In this document: positions 6,421 to 13,761 of the stretch, one piece after another | How the letters are laid out: every line of letters starts with the position of its first letter | Numbering within the stretch: position 1 is the stretch's first letter | NCBI GenBank assembly: GCA_045564655.1 | Contig: JBJLGX010000011.1 | Coordinates: 1-16,060 of the forward strand | Source of the DNA: UBA826 sp045564655 | GTDB taxonomy: Bacteria > Chloroflexota > Dehalococcoidia > Lucifugimonadales > UBA826 | Length of the DNA: 16,060 nucleotides | Reading direction: 5' to 3' | Position numbers and translations under genes: made by a program | Notes under the pieces: generated by a model | Database searches by the model: none | What the model was told of the DNA's origin: nothing | Seen by the model: only the letters and a program-made list of their open reading frames with translations

Positions 6421-7014
6421 TTATGAATTTTTACAAAGATCGGCAATTTTATTTATTACTTTCCATTGATCATTATTTAGTGATATTTTTCTGTTGTTTC
6501 CCCAATCTTTCCAAGTCTTTCTTTCAATTTCAATCGTATAACCGGTGAATGTATAACCAGAAAAATCTTTGTTGACAGATTCTATTTTTACATTCCCAAT
6601 ATCCATAGCTAAAGAATTTATGCCAGTGTCTTGTGTAAATTCATTAGCTAAATTTTTGCTATGATTATTATGTTTCCATTCTATAGATTGGACTTTACCA
6701 AATATTGGGAAAGTTTTTTTTCTGATTGATTTTACTTCTATTTGATTTGATTCTGATTTTACTGATTGATCAGGGACAGCGAAATAATACCACCATCTTG
6801 GTGGCCTATCCTTACTTCTGTCTTGTTTTATTATGTTAATGAATTCAATAGAGGATTCAGAATTGATTTTTATAACTCCTAGACTTTTGCGATGCCAAGG
6901 ATTTTGAAGTTTGTCAGCTCGTATTCCTCTTTCAGACATATCGCAATCTATTCCTAAATCAATTAAATTTTGATATAGATCATCTCTGGTTTTATCTCTT
7001 AAATTTTTGAACAA
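6421..7014 (-). CDS. Hypothetical soluble protein
   Basis: 197 residues; I do not recognise the family. It has no signal peptide or membrane segment. Notable stretches are an N-terminal charged helix, SERGIRADKLQNPWHRKS (about 27-44), a Trp/Tyr-rich PPRWWYYFAVPDQ (71-83), a beta-rich C-terminal half with IEIERKTWKDWGNN, and a basic/polar end. It probably starts at TTG (7014), two bases after the stop of the upstream membrane-protein gene, which suggests translational coupling; the next Met is codon 26. Its close linkage to a membrane protein and an HTH regulator suggests a three-gene operon, but no function can be given. Confidence 0.7.
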   Translation of the reverse strand: MFKNLRDKTRDDLYQNLIDLGIDCDMSERGIRADKLQNPWHRKSLGVIKINSESSIEFINIIKQDRSKDRPPRWWYYFAVPDQSVKSESNQIEVKSIRKKTFPIFGKVQSIEWKHNNHSKNLANEFTQDTGINSLAMDIGNVKIESVNKDFSGYTFTGYTIEIERKTWKDWGNNRKISLNNDQWKVINKIADLCKNS

Positions 7015-7016
7015 TG

Positions 7017-7556
7017 TTATTTTCGAATTGTAAGTATACCCAAGGCTACATTAGTTATTGTGAATCCTAGCCAAAGGGGTAATTCTAATATTGAATCTTC
7101 TTCAACTCCTATTATTCCCAAGAAAACAAATCCATAAACTCCCAACAGCATCATTAATCCTGATAGCCAGGTTGGAAATGTTTTTTGAACATAGTAACCC
7201 ATTCCTGTAATTCCAAATCCCATCATCATTGCCGGCCAGAATGTTGATACCATACCTGCTCCCAAATCTCCCATTTGTGAATTTGCAGCGATCGCATCAC
7301 TAATTGATCCAGCAGTGTATGAAATTATTAAGATTAATAAGCCGGCTTTAGCATATCCGTGCCCTGACCCGCCACTCATTGTATCAGCAGTCATCATAAA
7401 GGCTATTGGAAGGCTAAGCATAATCCAAAAAACTATTTTTTCAGCTGTTGCCTGATCAATTATGTCACCGCCGTCTGGTCCTAACCCCAGGTAAACTACG
7501 ATTGGAGCTATTGCACCAACTATAAATAAAATACCGTTAACCATTTTTGAACTCAT
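7017..7556 (-). CDS. Six-helix integral membrane protein, unrecognised
   Basis: 179 residues from the ATG at 7556, chosen because AGAGG (7569-7565) is eight bases upstream; GTG and ATG codons at 7565 and 7562 overlap the ribosome-binding site. About six hydrophobic segments lie near residues 6-25, 40-58, 70-88, 101-120, 130-150 and 160-176. Loops contain GPDGGD and SGGSGHGYAKAG, and there are many Gly, Met and small residues. I do not recognise the family. An exact extended -10 string TGATATAAT (minus strand, 7589-7581) lies upstream, so this is the first gene of the minus-strand cluster that continues with the unknown protein and the HTH protein. Confidence 0.75.
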   Translation of the reverse strand: MSSKMVNGILFIVGAIAPIVVYLGLGPDGGDIIDQATAEKIVFWIMLSLPIAFMMTADTMSGGSGHGYAKAGLLILIISYTAGSISDAIAANSQMGDLGAGMVSTFWPAMMMGFGITGMGYYVQKTFPTWLSGLMMLLGVYGFVFLGIIGVEEDSILELPLWLGFTITNVALGILTIRK

Positions 7557-7564
7557 AATCATCA

Positions 7565-7589
7565 CCTCTGATTTTTGATGATTATATCA
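7565..7589 (-). promoter_or_regulatory. Extended -10 promoter and Shine-Dalgarno for the membrane-protein operon
   Basis: Read on the minus strand, TGATATAAT (7589-7581) matches the TGnTATAAT extended -10 exactly, with TTTACA seven bases further upstream. AGAGG (7569-7565) follows, eight bases before ATG 7556. The predicted leader is about 18 bases. The site diverges from the small plus-strand gene at 7624. Confidence 0.6.
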
Positions 7590-7611
7590 TGGGTGTAAAT
7601 TAAAATAAAGT

Positions 7612-7617
7612 TATAAT
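7612..7617 (+). promoter_or_regulatory. -10 box placed for a leaderless transcript of the 7624 gene
   Basis: TATAAT at 7612-7617 (in GTTATAAT) is followed by exactly six bases and ATG at 7624. A start site about seven bases after the hexamer would fall on the A of the ATG. The same six-base spacing occurs at four other genes in this window. Confidence 0.5.
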
Positions 7618-7623
7618 AATATC

Positions 7624-7770
7624 ATGAAAAAAATATTTTACTTTTTTAATATTATTAAAGATGTTATTAAAAATAGAAAGTTAAAAAATCGCTCTCAGAA
7701 TCAGCCGCAAAAAATAAATTATTTTGAAGATGTTTCCAGGCATGAATTTTATGGCAGAGATAAGAAATAA
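7624..7770 (+). CDS. Small basic hypothetical protein (48 residues)
   Basis: An open frame from ATG 7624 to TAA 7768-7770 encodes 48 residues starting MKKIFYFFNIIKDVIKN, then a polar middle (RSQNQPQK) and a charged aromatic tail (YFEDVSRHEFYGRDKK). I do not recognise it. Support comes from the TATAAT-six bases-ATG arrangement seen at larger genes nearby, the use of G/C-containing codons (CGC, CAG, CCG, GGC), and its fit in the gap between two gene clusters. The hydrophobic N-terminus is too basic and short to be a convincing membrane anchor. It could still be a chance frame. Confidence 0.4.
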   Translation: MKKIFYFFNIIKDVIKNRKLKNRSQNQPQKINYFEDVSRHEFYGRDKK

Positions 7771-7773
7771 ATT

Positions 7774-7818
7774 TTGACTTAATGGTTATAATTAAGTTAT
7801 AAATATTTTTTTAGGGGG
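7774..7818 (+). promoter_or_regulatory. Promoter and Shine-Dalgarno of the dipeptidase gene
   Basis: TTGACT (7774-7779), seven bases, then TATAAT (7787-7792) within AATGGTTATAAT. The same TTGACT also stands 18 bases before a second hexamer TATAAA (7798-7803), which gives a classical sigma-70 spacing. AGGGGG (7813-7818) is five bases before ATG 7824. Which hexamer is used cannot be decided from sequence. Confidence 0.55.
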
Positions 7819-7823
7819 CAGTC

Positions 7824-9068
7824 ATGACAAACAAAAAAGAACAGGAATTAAAAGAAAAAGCAAGAAAATTACATTTTGATTCAATAGTAGTAGATACACA
7901 TGCCGATACTATTAGCAGAATGATTGATCCACCAAATAATACTCATGGAATACATGATGATCCTGATAGAGCAAGAGATCATTTTCCTATTGAAGATCAG
8001 GGAGTTGATATATCAAAAAGACTTGAGGATGGACATTTAGATTTACCCAGAATATTCGAAGGAGGGCTTGGCGTTCAATGGTGGTCATGTTTTGTTTATT
8101 CAGGATATATTGCAAAAAAAGAAACTGTAGATAGATCTCTTGTTTTGATTGATGCTCTAAAAAGATTTGAAAAAATGCATCCTGAGCAGATTGGACTTGC
8201 TTTAACTGCTGAAGATTGCAGAGAAATGGTTAAGCAGGGCAAGCATGCAGTTGTTCCTTGCATAGAAGGAGGTCATGCAATAAATGACAATTTAGCTATT
8301 TTAAGACAATACTGGGATCTTGGAGTAAGATATATTACGCTTACTCATTTTAATACAAACAATTGGGCTGACAGTTCCACCGATGCGGCTAAAAATAATG
8401 GATTAAGTCTTTTTGGCGTAGAAGTTGTTAAAGAAATGAATAAGCTTGGTATGGTTGTAGATGTATCTCATGTTTCTGATAAAACTTTTTGGGATACTAT
8501 TGAAGTTGTAAATAAACCACTAATGGCATCACATTCTTCTTCGTGGGAAGTTTGTAAACACCCAAGAAATATGAAAGATGACATGCTTAAAGCTGTTGCA
8601 ACAAATGGCGGCGTTGTATGTGTAAATTTTTGCCCTCCATTTGTAAGTGAGCAACTAAGAGTCGAATCAAATAATTTAAGGAATCAAATGTGGGAAGAGA
8701 TAGAAGATTTGGAAAGAATGGCAAAACGATCACGTAGTGGTCATTATGATAAATCAGCAGCATTTATAAAAGAAGAAACTTCAAAAATCCAACAAAGATA
8801 CAGGCTTGTAATGAGTGATTTAGAGCAACCTACTTTATCTGATACGGTTGATCATATTGATCATATGGTAAAAGTGGCAGGGATCGATCATGTAGGATTA
8901 GGTTCAGATTTTGACGGAATAGCAAACGGACCTGTCGGATTAGAAGACTGTACAAAATTCCCAAGTATTACAGAAGAACTTATGAGAAGAGGTTATGCTG
9001 ATGGTGATATCCAAAAAATTATTGGCCTTAATACCATGAGAGTAATGGAAGAGAATATTGGTAAGTAA
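7824..9068 (+). CDS. Membrane dipeptidase family protein (renal dipeptidase, peptidase M19)
   Basis: 414 residues of the M19 amidohydrolase-like TIM barrel with a binuclear zinc site. Expected ligands are all visible: H26 and D28 in VDTHADTISRM, E148 in PCIEGGHAI, H216 in DVSHVSD, H237 in ASHSSS, and D362 in GLGSDFDG near the C-terminus. Despite the family name it lacks a signal peptide or anchor and should be cytosolic, like most bacterial homologues. Members cleave L-D or D-containing dipeptides and sometimes beta-lactams or lactones; here the substrate is unknown. Start and Shine-Dalgarno (AGGGGG) are clear. The GYD-domain gene follows after 89 bases and may be linked in function, although a separate promoter for it is possible. 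Confidence 0.93.
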   Translation: MTNKKEQELKEKARKLHFDSIVVDTHADTISRMIDPPNNTHGIHDDPDRARDHFPIEDQGVDISKRLEDGHLDLPRIFEGGLGVQWWSCFVYSGYIAKKETVDRSLVLIDALKRFEKMHPEQIGLALTAEDCREMVKQGKHAVVPCIEGGHAINDNLAILRQYWDLGVRYITLTHFNTNNWADSSTDAAKNNGLSLFGVEVVKEMNKLGMVVDVSHVSDKTFWDTIEVVNKPLMASHSSSWEVCKHPRNMKDDMLKAVATNGGVVCVNFCPPFVSEQLRVESNNLRNQMWEEIEDLERMAKRSRSGHYDKSAAFIKEETSKIQQRYRLVMSDLEQPTLSDTVDHIDHMVKVAGIDHVGLGSDFDGIANGPVGLEDCTKFPSITEELMRRGYADGDIQKIIGLNTMRVMEENIGK

Positions 9069-9094
9069 TATTTGGAATTAAAATATCTTAAAAC

Positions 9095-9127
9095 TTGACA
9101 ATTACGATGACAAATAGTTATCGTAAT
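9095..9127 (+). promoter_or_regulatory. TTGACA box overlapping a 27-bp dyad, possible operator
   Basis: TTGACA at 9095-9100 is followed directly by ATTACGATGAC (9101-9111), a five-base gap and GTTATCGTAAT (9117-9127). The arms pair over 11 positions with one G-T. The outer eight bases (ATTACGAT / ATCGTAAT) are perfect. The position between the dipeptidase stop and the GYD ribosome-binding site suits a repressor site over a promoter. A weak terminator for the dipeptidase is the alternative; no T run follows. Confidence 0.4.
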
Positions 9128-9157
9128 ACTATTATTTATTGTAAGCAAGGAGAACAT

Positions 9158-9484
9158 ATGTCCCGCTACCTTTTTCAAGTATCTTATTCACAAGAAGCAT
9201 GGAAATCTATGATTGCAAAACCTCAAAATAGATTAGATTTAGTAGGTGAAATGTTATCTTCTCATGGAATAACTATAGTTGATGGTTATGCAACCTTTGG
9301 AGAATATGACTTGATCGCAATTTTTGAGGCACCTGATGACAAAACAGTTGCAGCAGCTTCTATTTTAGTATCTAGTTCTGGATCAGTATCTGCTTTAAAG
9401 ACTACTCCATTAATGCCGGTAGATGATTTAGTAGACTCAATGAAAATTGCCAAAGATATGGGTTATAAGCCTCCTTCAAGCTAG
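9158..9484 (+). CDS. GYD-domain protein
   Basis: 108 residues from ATG 9158; AAGGAG at 9147-9152 with five-base spacing selects this start over an ATG at 9106. The sequence follows the GYD family: an N-terminal MSRYLFQVSYSQEAWKSMI strand-helix, then HGITIVDGYATFGEYDLIAI (about 36-55), the region that gives the family its name, and PDDKTVAAASILVSSSGSVS. It is a small ferredoxin-like alpha-beta barrel of unknown biochemical role, often encoded next to metabolic enzymes. It is likely cytosolic and multimeric. It follows the dipeptidase on the same strand. Confidence 0.88.
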   Translation: MSRYLFQVSYSQEAWKSMIAKPQNRLDLVGEMLSSHGITIVDGYATFGEYDLIAIFEAPDDKTVAAASILVSSSGSVSALKTTPLMPVDDLVDSMKIAKDMGYKPPSS

Positions 9485-9595
9485 TATAGATTATGAATAC
9501 ATGTTAAATTTTGATCTGTACAGAGATCTAATTTATGCATGAAATTCAAGTCGTAGGGACAAGTAGAAAAATCCATAGAACCAATACTGATAATG

Positions 9596-9623
9596 ACTAT
9601 ATTTAATATATTTCAAATATAGT
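9596..9623. terminator. AT-only hairpin in the 9485-9734 intergenic gap, weak terminator candidate
   Basis: ACTATATTT (9596-9604) and AAATATAGT (9615-9623) are perfect nine-base inverted repeats with a ten-base loop. The spacer lies between the end of the GYD gene and the end of the convergent dehalogenase operon, where terminators are expected. The stem has only one G-C pair and T-rich sequence follows at some distance. Apart from this hairpin I see no supported gene in the 250-base gap. Confidence 0.3.
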
Positions 9624-9734
9624 TTACTTATATTAGTTAGCAATTTTTTTAGTTTGAATTTTTTCATATTTATAATCTTTTTTATTTTATTTTACGTACT
9701 AAATGTAGTGAAAATATTAAGATTACAAATGTGC

Positions 9735-10439
9735 TTACAATTTATGATATAAGTCTATAAAATCTTGTGCTACCAAATCAAACTTGTCTAAGTTTTCAGG
9801 TTTTTTGTAATAAGAAAATTCATTTTTTCTTTCTACATAAAAGGTTTTCAATCCAACATTTTTTGCTGCTAACAAATCATTTTCATGAGCAGCTACTAGT
9901 GCTACTTCTTCCACTTTCAGATCAAGATAAGCACATGCTTCTTTGTATACCAATGGATTAGTTTTATATTTTTTAAATATATCTCCAGAAAAAATAAAGT
10001 CCCATTTTAATTTTGAGTATTTGCTCATATTAAGTAACAGAGAAAAATTCCCATTCGACAACGTTCCTATTGAGAATTTGCTTTTTAGTAAATTTAGGCC
10101 TTCAACAGTATCAGGCCACGGATTTAATTTATGCCAAAGTAAATTGATTTCTTTTTTTTCTGATTCATTTAGCAATTCAAAGTAATTTTCTTGTTTTAAA
10201 ATTTCAATAAGCTTTGAATAATGTACATCATCTATTTTTTTCCATTGCTCCTTCCCTAAATTAAAATCTTGTATGAATTCTGTATATCCTTTTCTCCATT
10301 CTATGGCAAATGATTCTAAATCTTGTTCACTCAGGATATTAGGCATTAGTTCTTTTAACCCATTCTTTATGCTACCTCTCCAGTCAACAACTGTACCGAA
10401 TACATCAAAAATAAGAGCTTTAGTATTATTGTTTTTCAT
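9735..10439 (-). CDS. Haloacid dehalogenase, type II (HAD superfamily)
   Basis: 234 residues, typical of L-2-haloacid dehalogenase-like enzymes. Motif I is FDVFGTVVDW with nucleophile D12. EWRKGY (47-52) carries the family arginine. Motif II is TLSNGN (S128, N129), motif III lysine is K159 in KYKTNP, and motif IV is VAAHENDLLAAKNVG with H185 and D188. Type II dehalogenases hydrolyse C-halogen bonds of short 2-haloacids; some relatives act on fluoroacetate or on phosphoesters, so the substrate is open. The start ATG overlaps the stop of the ankyrin gene (ATGA, 10439-10436), so translation is coupled. It is the last gene of a three-gene operon. Confidence 0.9.
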   Translation of the reverse strand: MKNNNTKALIFDVFGTVVDWRGSIKNGLKELMPNILSEQDLESFAIEWRKGYTEFIQDFNLGKEQWKKIDDVHYSKLIEILKQENYFELLNESEKKEINLLWHKLNPWPDTVEGLNLLKSKFSIGTLSNGNFSLLLNMSKYSKLKWDFIFSGDIFKKYKTNPLVYKEACAYLDLKVEEVALVAAHENDLLAAKNVGLKTFYVERKNEFSYYKKPENLDKFDLVAQDFIDLYHKL

Positions 10440-10963
10440 TGATTAGTTTTAGCACCTTTTTCTTTTAGAAAACTTATTATCATAGATCGATTTTTTTCAC
10501 TTCCCATAAATGGAGAAGACAGTGCTGCATCAAGAGGAGTATTACCATTTTTATCAATAGTATTAACACTAGCTCCTTTTTTAACTAGTAGTTGAACCAT
10601 TTCTAATTTTCCAAAATATACTGCCCAAGCTAAAGGAGTAGCTTCATCTTTATTAGTGGCTTTTATTTCAATATCTGCTCCACTTTCTAGTAATAATTCA
10701 ATTACTCTTGTGAAGATTTTTAATTGTTCAGAATTTGTTGGGCTAATTGATGCTATATGTAATGAAGATGCACCTTTCCAGTTTTCTTCAGTTATAAATG
10801 TAGAATTAATGTCTGTCCCGTATTCAATATGTTCCTTTATCATCTCAAAATTAGCTGTTGCTACTGAACTTAGCAGATCTGTTTTAGGTTTTTTGGAATC
10901 AGATTCAGTGCAACCTAAAATAATTAAGAAAGGAATTATAATAATAAAAATTTTTTTAAACAT
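10436..10963 (-). CDS. Ankyrin-repeat lipoprotein
   Basis: 175 residues from ATG 10963, chosen by AAGGTG (10976-10971) seven bases upstream; a longer frame to 11065 would overlap the preceding gene. The N-terminus is a lipoprotein signal: KK, a hydrophobic core, and lipobox ILGC with Cys18 as the lipidated residue, followed by a charged TESDSKKPK linker. The rest holds about four ankyrin repeats (roughly 30-60, 61-98, 105-137, 138-173) with typical ATPLAWAVYFGKLEMVQLL and GNTPLDAAL text. It should be membrane-attached outside the cytoplasm and mediate protein contacts; the partner is unknown. It overlaps the dehalogenase start by four bases, an odd pairing of an exported scaffold with a cytosolic enzyme. 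Confidence 0.88.
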   Translation of the reverse strand: MFKKIFIIIIPFLIILGCTESDSKKPKTDLLSSVATANFEMIKEHIEYGTDINSTFITEENWKGASSLHIASISPTNSEQLKIFTRVIELLLESGADIEIKATNKDEATPLAWAVYFGKLEMVQLLVKKGASVNTIDKNGNTPLDAALSSPFMGSEKNRSMIISFLKEKGAKTNQ

Positions 10964-10979
10964 ATTAATACACCTTAAA

Positions 10980-11324
10980 TTAGTTGCAATCTTTACATTC
11001 TGATTGGCTACATTGCCCACCACCAAAATTAGATATTGAATCAGCATCTGAAAAATCATATTCAAATCCAGATACTATTTCTGCCAGTAGTTTTTCAAAT
11101 TCTTTTTTCTCGTACGGATTGTCTGTTATTGGTTTGTTGTCGTCTAAAAATCTTTGAAGAAAATAGTCTCTTTTAGGTTTATATTCGTGCCATCCGCCCA
11201 AGCTGTCATCACCAAATTTGAAAGTTGGCTTGTCACCTAAAAATATTTGTTTGGATTCATCGTCCATTTGTTCCCAAACTTGTCTATTATGTTCAATTTT
11301 AGTTTTTAATTTTTGTTTATCCAT
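10980..11324 (-). CDS. Hypothetical protein with Cys-rich C-terminal tail
   Basis: 114 residues from ATG 11324; a TTG at 11360 would add 12 residues. I do not recognise it. The N-terminal two thirds are charged and helical, with GGWHEYKPKRDYF in the middle. The end reads GGGQCSQSECKDC, giving C105-x4-C110-x2-C113, possibly a metal site or redox-active tail. TACAAT lies exactly six bases before the ATG without a Shine-Dalgarno sequence, as at other leaderless candidates here. It is the first gene of an operon with the ankyrin lipoprotein (16 bases away) and the dehalogenase. Confidence 0.7.
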   Translation of the reverse strand: MDKQKLKTKIEHNRQVWEQMDDESKQIFLGDKPTFKFGDDSLGGWHEYKPKRDYFLQRFLDDNKPITDNPYEKKEFEKLLAEIVSGFEYDFSDADSISNFGGGQCSQSECKDCN

Positions 11325-11330
11325 ATTGTT

Positions 11331-11336
11331 ATTGTA
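11331..11336 (-). promoter_or_regulatory. -10 box placed for a leaderless transcript (11324 gene)
   Basis: On the minus strand TACAAT is followed by AACAAT and ATG, the six-base spacing that places the predicted transcription start on the start codon. No ribosome-binding site is present. Confidence 0.45.
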
Positions 11337-11374
11337 AATTAAATTTTTAATAAAATCCAAATGTAGTATTTACT

Positions 11375-11422
11375 TTGACTAACCATTTATAATTTAAATA
11401 TCATCAATTTGAAAGCTGGAGG
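11375..11422 (+). promoter_or_regulatory. Promoter and Shine-Dalgarno of the S45 acylase gene
   Basis: TTGACT (11375-11380), seven bases, TATAAT (11388-11393), the same unusual short spacing as upstream of the dipeptidase. GGAGG (11418-11422) lies six bases before ATG 11429. The promoter is divergent from the 11324 operon. Confidence 0.55.
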
Positions 11423-11428
11423 AAGCGA

Positions 11429-13747
11429 ATGATTTCAAGTACTGATTTGAAAATATTGAAAAATTTGGGCGAGGGAAAATCAATCTCAAATATTATCGAA
11501 AACGAATTTAATACAGAAAAAGAATTTTATGATTGGTGGAATAGTTTGGCAAAATCAAACTATTCTCAAAGAACAGAAATTTTATTAAATAATTGCGAAG
11601 GATTTCAACTAGAAAGAAAAGATCACGGTATACCTAAAATTAAATCTGCTGATGATAAAAATTTATTTTTTGGCTATGGCATGGTTCTTGCTCATGATAG
11701 ATTATTTCAGTTAGATTACCTTCGAAGGAAAGCAATTGGTTCTTTGTCAGAAGTTATGGGGAAGAAAACTCTGGATATTGATATAGTTGCTAAAACAATT
11801 GATTTTGTTTCAATTGCTAAAAAAGAATATTTAGAAATGCCAAAATGGTCAAAAGAATTATTAGACTCTTTTACAGATGGAATTAATAACTATATAGATA
11901 AAAATAGAGAATTATTACCTTTGGAATTTTCTATACTCGATTATAAACCAGAAAAATGGGAAGCTATTGATAGCTTGGCAATAATGAGTGAATTCAGATA
12001 TTATTTGACAGTAAGAATTCCATTGTTGATAATGCCCGAATATGCCAGAAAACATATTGAAGATAAAGATTTATTAGATATTTATGTTGGAGGGGAGGCA
12101 GATGATGAAACGATTTTATTTGATAATGAATATACTCCAGGAACTCCAAATTCAAACTTAAATGGAAGCTCTACATCTTCATCTGAAGATGGAGTGGGAA
12201 GCAATAATTGGGTTGTAGGCCCCGAAAAATCTAAAACAAAATATCCTCTGTTAGCAAGTGATCCACATATTGCATTTGGTGCTGTATCTTGTTGGTATCA
12301 AATTCAACTTGAAGGAGACAAGTTTAATACGATGGGCATGTCTTACTCTGGAGTTCCTGTAATATTTATGGGTAGAAATAAAAATGTTGCGTGGGGAATA
12401 ACAAATAATATTTGTTCTCAAAGAGATTTATATTATGAGAAAGTAAATAAGAATAATGCAAATGAATATTTGTATGATGGCAATTATTTTCAATTTGAAA
12501 AAAGAAGTGAGACTATAAAAATCAAAGGTGAAGATGATTCTACAATAGATATCAAATCAACAAACAATGGCCCGGTTGTAAATAAACTGCTACCTGAGTG
12601 GGTAGATATAAAAGAACCAGTAACTTTGAATTGGCTTGGATTTGAATACTGCAGTTTTATCACTGATGTTTTTAATATAAATTTAAGTAATAATTCAGAA
12701 GAATTTTTAAATAGTTTTAAAGATTGGAAAGTTCCTACTCTCAGTTTGGTTTATGCAACAAAAGATAAAGATTTTGGATATCAATCTATGGGTAAAATTC
12801 CAACTAGGGATTTACATTTCAAAGGTATAAAACCGGGATGGGATAAAAAATATACTTGGCAAGGCTTAATACCTAATGAAGATATGCCAGGTATTAAAAA
12901 CCCGCCAAGAGGTTGGATTGGAACTGCAAATAATAGGCCGGCAAATGATGATTATCCATACCCTCTTTATGGGACCTGGAGTAGTGGGCATAGAATGAGA
13001 AGAATAAGAAAAAGATTGGAATCTGCAGACACAGTAGATATGGACGTAATGAAATCAATACAATATGACATGCACTCTGAAAGAGCTATAGAATGCTTGC
13101 CAAATTTATTGGAAACAATTAAATCTGAACCAAACTTAGAAAAAGCGTATTCTATATTAAAAGATTGGGATTGTGATACTAATGTAAACAGTATTGCTAC
13201 AACAATATTTGAAATGTTTTTTAACGAATGGTCTTTGGTTTTAACAAAAGAATGGTTCCCAAAAAATATTGCTCAAGAAATTTATCCTTCTGCAGCTGCT
13301 ATATCAAATTACTTGTTAGTTAATACAGACGACAAAGGTTGGATAAAATCAAAACCTCAAAAAGAATTAATAATTGAAACAATGAAAAAAGTTATTAATG
13401 ATCTGAACAAAAATTTTGGTGAAAACACTGAAAATTGGAGATGGGGTAATTTGCACAAGATTAATCTTAATCATCCAATATCGATAATAGGAGATTTAGG
13501 AAAACTTTATGACAGAGGTGGATTTGAAGTTGGAGGAACTGGGGTAACAGTATGCAATACAGGATTTGATCCAAATTATCTTGCCCCAATGGGAGCAAAT
13601 CTAAGATTACTTGTTGATATGAATGATGATGGAATGTGGATTATTGATTCTCAAGGTATTTCTGGAGATCCGGGATCTGAAAATTATTGTGACCAATCAA
13701 AATCATGGGTAGATGGAAACTTTGTACATTTGAAATTTGGTGAATAG
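11429..13747 (+). CDS. Penicillin acylase family protein (peptidase S45, Ntn hydrolase)
   Basis: 772 residues, full length for the S45 family of self-processing amidases. The precursor should be cut before S258 in DGVGSNNWVVGP, giving an alpha chain (1-257, including an Asn/Ser-rich linker at about 232-257) and a beta chain whose N-terminal Ser258 is the nucleophile. Other conserved parts are GYGMVLAHDRLFQLDYLRR (about 82-100), LLASDPHIAF, GVPVIFMGRNKNVAWGIT, the oxyanion Asn in GTANNRP, and SGHRMRRI. Unlike classical periplasmic penicillin acylases it has no signal peptide; a polar 45-residue N-terminal extension is present, so it may act in the cytoplasm. Likely substrates are N-acyl amides such as acyl-homoserine lactones or acylated amino compounds, which is inference. 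The strong Shine-Dalgarno GGAGG fixes the start. Confidence 0.93.
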   Translation: MISSTDLKILKNLGEGKSISNIIENEFNTEKEFYDWWNSLAKSNYSQRTEILLNNCEGFQLERKDHGIPKIKSADDKNLFFGYGMVLAHDRLFQLDYLRRKAIGSLSEVMGKKTLDIDIVAKTIDFVSIAKKEYLEMPKWSKELLDSFTDGINNYIDKNRELLPLEFSILDYKPEKWEAIDSLAIMSEFRYYLTVRIPLLIMPEYARKHIEDKDLLDIYVGGEADDETILFDNEYTPGTPNSNLNGSSTSSSEDGVGSNNWVVGPEKSKTKYPLLASDPHIAFGAVSCWYQIQLEGDKFNTMGMSYSGVPVIFMGRNKNVAWGITNNICSQRDLYYEKVNKNNANEYLYDGNYFQFEKRSETIKIKGEDDSTIDIKSTNNGPVVNKLLPEWVDIKEPVTLNWLGFEYCSFITDVFNINLSNNSEEFLNSFKDWKVPTLSLVYATKDKDFGYQSMGKIPTRDLHFKGIKPGWDKKYTWQGLIPNEDMPGIKNPPRGWIGTANNRPANDDYPYPLYGTWSSGHRMRRIRKRLESADTVDMDVMKSIQYDMHSERAIECLPNLLETIKSEPNLEKAYSILKDWDCDTNVNSIATTIFEMFFNEWSLVLTKEWFPKNIAQEIYPSAAAISNYLLVNTDDKGWIKSKPQKELIIETMKKVINDLNKNFGENTENWRWGNLHKINLNHPISIIGDLGKLYDRGGFEVGGTGVTVCNTGFDPNYLAPMGANLRLLVDMNDDGMWIIDSQGISGDPGSENYCDQSKSWVDGNFVHLKFGE

Positions 13748-13761
13748 CGGTTAAGTTATTA

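Noticed and set aside
9533..9667. 44-codon minus-strand frame (MKKFKLKKLLTN...) in the gap after the GYD gene
   Set aside because: Length is within chance for AT-rich DNA, it lacks a plausible promoter spacing or Shine-Dalgarno sequence and overlaps a hairpin; kept only as a weak possibility.
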